This document shows, piece after piece, positions 26,320 to 30,518 of a DNA stretch of 30,518 bases. The position numbers and the translations under genes were made by a program. This stretch comes from a bacterium (GTDB lineage: Bacteria > SZUA-182 > DTGQ01). How positions within the stretch are numbered: position 1 is the stretch's first letter; each line of letters begins with the position of its first letter. The notes beneath the pieces were generated by a model. It did no database searches, was not told the DNA's origin, and saw only the letters and a list, made by a program, of their open reading frames with translations. The stretch lies in NCBI GenBank assembly GCA_040755755.1, contig JBFLZW010000045.1, positions 1 through 30,518 of the forward strand. Reading direction: 5' to 3'.

Positions 26320-27152
26320 AAGAGTCCCATAAAAAGGATGGATATATACATAGCAATTATGGCAGGCAGCAGAAAACCGGCTATAAGCCTGCTGATGCCT
26401 TCACAATCAGTCTTTATTTCCATTTGTTTTCCGCTACTTCTATGTATTTTCCCCCTCTCCATGAATTATTATCCAACCGGCGAAAGCTATTGTGGACACA
26501 AGTTTTTTATCCAAAAACAGAAACTTACCCTTATAGCACTGCCTCGGTCAAACCTTGATCAGGATGTGGTACGGGACTTGCCTTATTTGAAAGTAATGAA
26601 TTTATGAAAACTGTGGTAATGCTTCTCATCTGGTAATAATTAAATAGGAGGAGATATATTTAATCACCTGATCGCCTATGCCATAGCATATTATATAAAG
26701 GCATCATAAGCTGCATAAGCTGCTCCTCTTGCATAAGCTGCCGCTCTCAATTATCGCCATGCTCAGGGCTGTTTTTTCATGTTCCCGCTTCTCTCTGTAG
26801 TCAATAGTTACCCGCTTTGTTGAAGGATCAAGTGCTGCTCATTCCGGCTGCACAGAGAAATGGAAGAGAGATAGCCTGTTCAATAATCAAAGCGGTGAGG
26901 CCTGGAATGCCCATGAGGATAAAAATAAATTATGAAAGGAGGTGAAAGACTGGCAGCTCAGAGTAAATCCAGGGAACATGAGCGTTCGGTCAAAGCGGTT
27001 ATTCGATCGAAGCAGTTATAGGAAAGGGGTGAATAGAGAAGGAATTCAGAACACAGCGTGTAAAGTGATGAGTGTCAGATATTATGATAAACCCGTAATG
27101 CATTGATTGTATTAAGTATCTGCAGGTTAGCAAAAAGAAAGGGGTTTCAAAA
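26320..27152 (+). promoter_or_regulatory. Long non-coding leader of secreted protein gene A
   Basis: This region of about 830 bp has no supported long gene, yet it is collinear with the leader of unit B. It holds three direct copies of CATAAGCTGC (26705-26714, 26714-26723, 26732-26741) and a short reading frame at 26932-27021. An AAGGGG sits just before the gene's ATG. It may be a promoter region plus long 5' untranslated RNA; the transcription start is not visible. Confidence 0.5.
26932..27021 (+). CDS. Short upstream reading frame in leader A (MKGGER start)
   Basis: A 29-codon frame starts MKGGERLAAQSK and ends in TAG. Unit B has a frame at the same place starting MRGGER that stops after 13 codons. 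The shared GGTGAAAG sequence could equally be a ribosome binding site or an RNA element. Expression is unproven, and only the first six residues are conserved. Confidence 0.25.
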   Translation: MKGGERLAAQSKSREHERSVKAVIRSKQL

Positions 27153-27866
27153 ATGTTTGCCAACAGAAAACTTGCGCATGTCTTCTTCATCATGGTCAGT
27201 CTACTGGCTTTATCCTTAGCTTGTTCACCGGCTTTGCAGGCTCAAAACTGGGCCGCTATGCCCCCTTACAATACTTTGTGGCCATTGTGGTCACCTGCTT
27301 TATCACCTGTTGACCCGGTAACCGGATTACCCACACCGATAGTAACTGAATTAACCCATAATACTATATTGCCTGTCGAGCCTGGATTAACCTGGTATAC
27401 GGAACTCAGCTATCCATGGCTTCTGTATAACACTCCCGCCGGAATGGCTTACTATGATCCGATTGACGGCGTTAACTTATGGCCACCCGCATTTTTCATG
27501 TCTCTCCCTTTACCACTGACTCTTCCCCCGGACTATGCGAATCTGCCGCCTACGGATCCAGCCTGGTTAACCGCCACACTGCCGGTGGCTAATTCGGCTA
27601 TCCTTGGTTTCTTACCTGCATTTGGAGGGGCACCGATAGTATCACCCACATTCTTACCTCTCAGCGCTCTTCTTCCTCCTCTTCCTCCTCCTCTTCCTAT
27701 TCCTACAGTCGTTATCCCTACTGTTGTTGCACCGACAGTCATTGCACCTCTGCCCGTTCCTACTATCGTTGCACCGACACTCGTTGCACCGACAGTCATT
27801 GCACCTCTGCCCGTTCCTACTGTTGTTGCTCCGACAATCCTTGCTCCTACCGCAGTTATTATTTAA
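27153..27866 (+). CDS. Secreted Pro/Val/Thr/Ala-rich repeat protein, copy A
   Basis: A 237-residue protein of no family known to me. Residues 1-31 form a signal peptide (MFANRKLAHVFFIMVSLLAL, probable cleavage after ALQA). A conserved middle part follows: QNWAAMPPYNTLWPLWSPAL, SPVDPVTGLPTPIVTELT, WLLYNTPAGMAYYDPIDGVN. From about residue 170 it is a degenerate repeat of APT and PLPVPT units with alternating Val/Ile and Thr. The N-terminal part is rich in Trp, Tyr and Pro. It is very likely exported and may sit in the cell envelope or matrix. The ATG has AAGGGG upstream and a terminator follows. The paralogue is at 28877. Confidence 0.82.
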   Translation: MFANRKLAHVFFIMVSLLALSLACSPALQAQNWAAMPPYNTLWPLWSPALSPVDPVTGLPTPIVTELTHNTILPVEPGLTWYTELSYPWLLYNTPAGMAYYDPIDGVNLWPPAFFMSLPLPLTLPPDYANLPPTDPAWLTATLPVANSAILGFLPAFGGAPIVSPTFLPLSALLPPLPPPLPIPTVVIPTVVAPTVIAPLPVPTIVAPTLVAPTVIAPLPVPTVVAPTILAPTAVII

Positions 27867-27902
27867 AGGAAATCTATTATTCTGATCCTTTGAGTATAAA
27901 AG

Positions 27903-27944
27903 ATGGGGATCTGCTCAAGAGAGAGTGGGATCCCCTCTTTTTTT
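27903..27944 (+). terminator. Rho-independent terminator of gene A
   Basis: GGGGATC (27905-27911) pairs with GATCCCC (27929-27935) and is followed by a run of T (27937-27944). It lies 37 bases after the stop codon of copy A. Confidence 0.85.
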
Positions 27945-27999
27945 CGCTGGGGAAAAACCATATTATGGTATCTATCGTATTATGAGCGATAAAGATTTC

Positions 28000-28876
28000 A
28001 TAAAAAATATGGATTTACACATATCAGCTATGGCATTCGCCAGGTAAGCCACTTTTGCCAGTAAGTGCCTTCACAGACGGCCTTATCTCCCCTTTGCTTC
28101 TCGCTATTTTTATGTATTTTTTCCCCTTATATAACTAAGTCCAGCCAGCGAAAGCTATTACGAATACATATTTTTTTACCTGAAAACAGAAGCTTGCTCT
28201 TATTAGCACCGCCTTGGTCAAGCCTTTATCAAGATGTGGTATGAGACTTGCCTTGTCTTAGGAAATAATTCGGATTCAAAGAAAATAGCAAGAGCGTTTC
28301 TCATTTGTCCATAAGGAAAGTAAAAGGAGATATATATTTTGATCACTTGATTGCCGATATCATAAGCCACTCATAAAATATCTTAAGCTGCATAAGCTGC
28401 CACTCTCAATCAACGCACTGTAGAGAGCTTTTTCCATATTCTTGCTTCTCATTGTGGCTATCAGGTTTTCTCTTTCTTCAAGGCTGAAGTGCTGCTTATT
28501 CCTAATCTGATACAGATTTGAAAAAGTATCAGTTTCTGCTGTTTCTGCTTGTCTGATTCAACAGAGTTAGTTTGAGCAGGGATATGCCTGCCTAGAGGAA
28601 TGCCAGAGAGCATATTTATAACCAAGGCAGCTAAGCTTCGAATGCCCGTCAGGATAAAACACCTTATGAGAGGGGGTGAAAGGCCGGAAAATAACAGCTT
28701 ATTATGAGGAAGTGTGAGCTTTCAACCAGAGCAGTTACAGGGGAAAGGGGTGAAGAAACAGGAGGAAACTGAGGGAATAAACTGAAAAGTGATGTGTGTG
28801 AGGTGTTGTTATTTGTCTGTAAATGTATTGATTTTTTTTTATTACCTATAGGTTAGCTAAGAGAGGTATCTTGAGA
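28000..28876 (+). promoter_or_regulatory. Long non-coding leader of secreted protein gene B
   Basis: An 877-bp non-coding region collinear with leader A. It contains TTAAGCTGC then CATAAGCTGCC (28383-28401), the AAAGGAGATATATAT block near 28323, and GTGAAAGG near 28676. About 130 bp near 28500-28630 has no counterpart of equal length in A. No supported gene is inside it. Confidence 0.5.
28666..28707 (+). CDS. Short upstream reading frame in leader B (MRGGER start)
   Basis: A 13-codon frame (MRGGERPENNSLL) at the position equivalent to the MKGGER frame of leader A. It could be a leader peptide, but its short length and unconserved end make it speculative. Confidence 0.2.
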   Translation: MRGGERPENNSLL

Positions 28877-29851
28877 ATGTTTGCCAATAAGAAATTAGCG
28901 TACTTCTTCTTTTTCATGGTCAGTTTAGTGGCTCTATCATTAGTTTATTCACCGGTTTCACAGGCTCAAAACTGGGCTGCGATGCCTCCTTATAACACTC
29001 TATGGCCACTGTGGTCTCCAGCCCTGTCACCTGTTGATCCGGTATCCGGAATACCTGTCCCAATCGTGACTGAGTTAACACCTGCTACCGTATTGCCCGT
29101 TCAGCCCGGTTTGACCTGGGATCCTGCTGCAGCAAATCCCTGGCTGCTCTACAATACTCCACTTGGCATGGCCTATTATGATCCAATCGGTGGAGTAAAC
29201 CTGTGGCCACCATCGAATTTTCTTGATGCTTCCGGCAGTCCGCTGCCTATCGGCCTCCCGCTTGACTATGCATTTTTGCCCCCGACTCCGGCCAGTTGGA
29301 TAAACACCAATGTTCCTCTGGGGAATGCATACGCCTGGCTTTATTTAATGAGCATTCCAGGATTCATACCCCCGATCGCACCAGTTATAGGACCATTAGG
29401 CTTTACGGGCGTTCCGGGCATTACGGGAATCCCGGGAGTCCCAACCGCACCTCCAGGCTTCTTCCTGCCCCCAAGTGCACTTCTTCCCGGTGTCGCTCCT
29501 CTTCCCGTTCCGACGGCTGTTGCACCTCTTCCCGTTCCGACGGCTGTTGCACCTCTTCCCGTTCCGACGGCTGTTGCACCTCTTCCCGTCACTACCGCTA
29601 TCGCTCCCCTGCCTGTTCCGACGGTTATTGCCCCAACAGCTCTGGCTCCTCTGCCCGTTCCGACGGTTGTAGCTCCTACTGCTCTTGCTCCGACAGCCCT
29701 TGCACCTCTTCCCGTCCCGACGGTTGTAGCTCCGACCGTTGTAGCTCCGACAGCCGTCATTTTGCAGCTTACCGCTCCGACCGCTGTTGTACTGCCAGCT
29801 ACCACAGTTGTACCAGCAGCTATTTCCGGCTTGCTGTTTCCCTTTATCTAA
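28877..29851 (+). CDS. Secreted Pro/Val/Thr/Ala-rich repeat protein, copy B
   Basis: A 324-residue paralogue of the protein at 27153. It has a signal peptide (MFANKKLAYFFFFMVSLVAL, cleavage probably after SQA) and the same middle part (QNWAAMPPYNTLWPLWSPAL, VTELTPATVLPVQPGLTW, WLLYNTPLGMAYYDPIGGVN). A Gly/Pro/Ile stretch near residue 180 (GFTGVPGITGIPGVPTAPPG) looks collagen-like. Then come about 110 residues of APLPVPTAV and APT repeats, and a hydrophobic tail ending ISGLLFPFI. ATG 28877 is preferred over a TTG two codons upstream because it matches copy A. No Cys is present at the signal cleavage region, so it is not a lipoprotein. Confidence 0.82.
   Translation: MFANKKLAYFFFFMVSLVALSLVYSPVSQAQNWAAMPPYNTLWPLWSPALSPVDPVSGIPVPIVTELTPATVLPVQPGLTWDPAAANPWLLYNTPLGMAYYDPIGGVNLWPPSNFLDASGSPLPIGLPLDYAFLPPTPASWINTNVPLGNAYAWLYLMSIPGFIPPIAPVIGPLGFTGVPGITGIPGVPTAPPGFFLPPSALLPGVAPLPVPTAVAPLPVPTAVAPLPVPTAVAPLPVTTAIAPLPVPTVIAPTALAPLPVPTVVAPTALAPTALAPLPVPTVVAPTVVAPTAVILQLTAPTAVVLPATTVVPAAISGLLFPFI
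29498..29605 (+). repeat. 27-bp tandem repeat in secreted protein gene B
   Basis: Three perfect copies of a 27-bp unit (29498-29524, 29525-29551, 29552-29578) encode PLPVPTAVA. A fourth, diverged copy follows (29579-29605). The perfect identity implies recent expansion or slippage. Confidence 0.9.
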
Positions 29852-29888
29852 AGGCAGAATATTGGCCTGATTTTCTGGCAATAAAAGA

Positions 29889-29929
29889 TGGAGTCCCGCT
29901 CAAAAGAGGGTGGGGCTCCATTTTTTTTT
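29889..29929 (+). terminator. Rho-independent terminator of gene B
   Basis: TGGAGTCCCGCTC (29889-29901) and GAGGGTGGGGCTCCA (29906-29920) form a long stem with G-U pairs and a small AAAA loop, followed by nine T (29921-29929). It matches the terminator of gene A in position and partly in sequence. Confidence 0.85.
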
Positions 29930-30019
29930 CGCAGAGATTGATTTTCAACGACATACCGCAGCCAGAAAAAAACAATAAACTGCCCGTATTTCTCTTACCT
30001 TCAGAATTAGCCTCACAAG

Positions 30020-30049
30020 TTGACAACATAAGCTGCCATGTAGTATATT
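30020..30049 (+). promoter_or_regulatory. Sigma-70-type promoter of the coiled-coil gene, with a shared motif in its spacer
   Basis: TTGACA (30020-30025) and TATATT (30044-30049) are 18 bases apart: a perfect -35 and a one-mismatch -10. The spacer contains CATAAGCTGCC (30027-30037), the same 11-mer present in the leaders of both secreted protein genes. A regulator bound there would cover the promoter. The ATG of the coiled-coil gene is about 95 bases downstream. Confidence 0.65.
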
Positions 30050-30144
30050 TATTTTAGTTAATTACCCTTAAGCACTCATATTTATAGTAAATTTTAGTTC
30101 TCCTTAGGAGACATCATTCCAGGGAACCATCAGAGGCAAGTAAC

Positions 30145-30518
30145 ATGAGCGAAGATGATCTCAAAAAAATTGAGGAAATTTTTACCCGCCAGACAAGTAT
30201 CCTTACTGAGAGCTTTCAAAAAAAGGTGGATACTCTCACCGAGAGCCTTCAAAACAGGGTGGATACTCTCAATGACAACTTTCAAAACAGGGTGGATACT
30301 CTCGATGAGAGCCTTCAAAACAGGGTGGATACTCTCGATGAGAGCTTTCAAAAAAAGGTGGATGCTCTCAATGACAACTTTCAAAACAGGGTGGATACTC
30401 TCAATGACAACTTTCAAAACAGGGTGGATACTCTCGATGAGAGCTTTCAAAACAGGGTGGATACTCTCAATGACAACTTTCAAAACAGGGTGGATACTCT
30501 CGATGAGAGCTTTCAAAA
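30145..30518 (+). CDS. Coiled-coil protein of perfect 11-residue repeats, truncated by the window edge
   Basis: The frame opens at ATG 30145 (MSEDDLKKIEEIFTRQTSIL) and is still open at the end of the window, 124 codons later. From residue 21 it consists of 11-residue units, NDNFQNRVDTL, DESFQNRVDTL and DESFQKKVDAL, nine complete plus a partial one. Hydrophobics at F, V and L recur with hendecad spacing, which predicts a long, slightly right-handed coiled coil. No signal peptide is present in the visible part. The ribosome binding site is weak (AGAGGCAAG). The opposite strand is also open through the repeat, but the plus frame has the promoter and a natural start. The family is not recognised. 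Confidence 0.8.
   Translation, partial: MSEDDLKKIEEIFTRQTSILTESFQKKVDTLTESLQNRVDTLNDNFQNRVDTLDESLQNRVDTLDESFQKKVDALNDNFQNRVDTLNDNFQNRVDTLDESFQNRVDTLNDNFQNRVDTLDESFQ
30205..30518 (+). repeat. 33-bp tandem repeat array within the coiled-coil gene
   Basis: About nine and a half copies of a 33-bp unit differ at only a few positions, mainly AATGACAAC versus GATGAGAGC, and AACAGG versus AAAAAG. Two unit types alternate irregularly, as expected from unequal recombination. There are no unique spacers, so it is not a CRISPR array. The array continues beyond the window. Confidence 0.95.

Larger units (their letters stand above)
26320..27944 (+). repeat. Tandem-duplication unit A (leader, secreted protein gene, terminator)
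   Basis: The sequence from about 26320 to the terminator at 27944 matches unit B (about 28000-29930) in order throughout, not only in the gene. Shared landmarks are TATGTATTTT followed by CCCC, GCGAAAGCTATT, GATGTGGTA-GACTTGCC, AGGAGATATAT followed by ATCAC-TGAT, CATAAGCTGCC and GTGAAAG. The copies have drifted and differ by many small insertions, so the duplication is not recent. Confidence 0.7.
28000..29930 (+). repeat. Tandem-duplication unit B (leader, secreted protein gene, terminator)
   Basis: This is the second copy of the unit described at 26320-27944. It keeps the same order of leader landmarks, gene and terminator. The gene is longer than in unit A because its C-terminal repeat region has expanded, partly as perfect 27-bp repeats. 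Confidence 0.7.

Noticed and set aside
26200-26607. A 135-codon plus-strand frame in leader A with hydrophobic stretches.
   Set aside because: The collinear DNA in leader B does not keep the frame open, so the conservation is not at the protein level.
27153-27866. Secreted protein A as a lipoprotein because of SLAC in its signal peptide.
   Set aside because: The residue three before the Cys is Ser, not the usual Leu, and copy B has no Cys there, so signal peptidase I processing is more likely.
26320-28876. A c-di-GMP or similar riboswitch in the two leaders, prompted by GCGAAAGC tetraloop-like sequences.
   Set aside because: The other conserved elements of the GEMM class are absent in both leaders.
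29296-30057. A long plus-strand frame rich in Ser, Arg, Cys and Gly over secreted gene B.
   Set aside because: It is a shadow of the repeat region of the real gene in another frame and crosses the terminator.
30130-30516. A 128-codon minus-strand frame of ESIHPVLKALI repeats.
   Set aside because: It is the antisense of the 33-bp repeat; the plus frame has a promoter, a natural non-repeat N-terminus and coiled-coil logic.
30205-30518. A possible CRISPR array because of the regular 33-bp period.
   Set aside because: The units are contiguous without unique spacers and keep one reading frame.

Overview
The window looks like chromosomal DNA from an uncultured, probably anaerobic, Gram-negative bacterium. 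This is inferred from the gene mix (B12-type radical SAM enzymes, a GH57 glycosidase, a nonulosonic-acid-type sugar pathway, several small toxin-antitoxin-like genes) and from many short repeat elements between and inside genes. The phylum cannot be fixed from this sequence. There is no tRNA, rRNA, CRISPR array or complete insertion sequence.

Left edge (1-1600, minus strand): the start of a gene that runs off the window, whose start codon lies in a hairpin; a frameshifted GxxExxY gene inside a small cassette with terminal inverted repeats; and a VapBC-type toxin-antitoxin pair.

Main block (1639-21906, all minus strand, so transcribed from right to left): a long, tightly packed run of sugar-biosynthesis genes. 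In transcription order it encodes PseB, PseC, a NeuB-family synthase without a SAF domain, an aldo/keto reductase and a PseF/SpsF cytidylyltransferase. A 276-bp MITE-like element follows. Then come an MNT nucleotidyltransferase, a HemL-like class III aminotransferase, PseG, a methyltransferase, two B12-binding radical SAM proteins, a second methyltransferase, a split transketolase (N then C half), an SDR reductase, an ATP-grasp ligase, a lone Phd-type antitoxin and a GH57 glycosidase. Many junctions are ATGA-type overlaps. The core makes a CMP-activated nonulosonic acid of the pseudaminic type. The usual acetyltransferase PseH is absent, and the additional enzymes suggest an unusual, further modified sugar. 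No glycosyltransferase, flagellin or transporter is visible, so the acceptor is unknown.

Middle (22435-25700): two tandem, closely related M20 metallopeptidases on the plus strand, then a small coiled-coil-like protein on the minus strand with a possible structured leader.

Right end (about 26300-30518, plus strand, lower GC): a tandem duplication of a unit made of a long non-coding leader (about 0.8 kb), a secreted Pro/Val/Ala/Thr-rich repeat protein and a terminator. It is followed by the start of a gene made of perfect 11-residue (33-bp) coiled-coil repeats that runs off the edge. An 11-bp motif, CATAAGCTGCC, occurs upstream of all three genes and lies inside a near-consensus promoter of the last one. 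This suggests co-regulation. I recognise no family for the secreted proteins; this region is the best candidate for an undescribed system, with the modified nonulosonate locus second.
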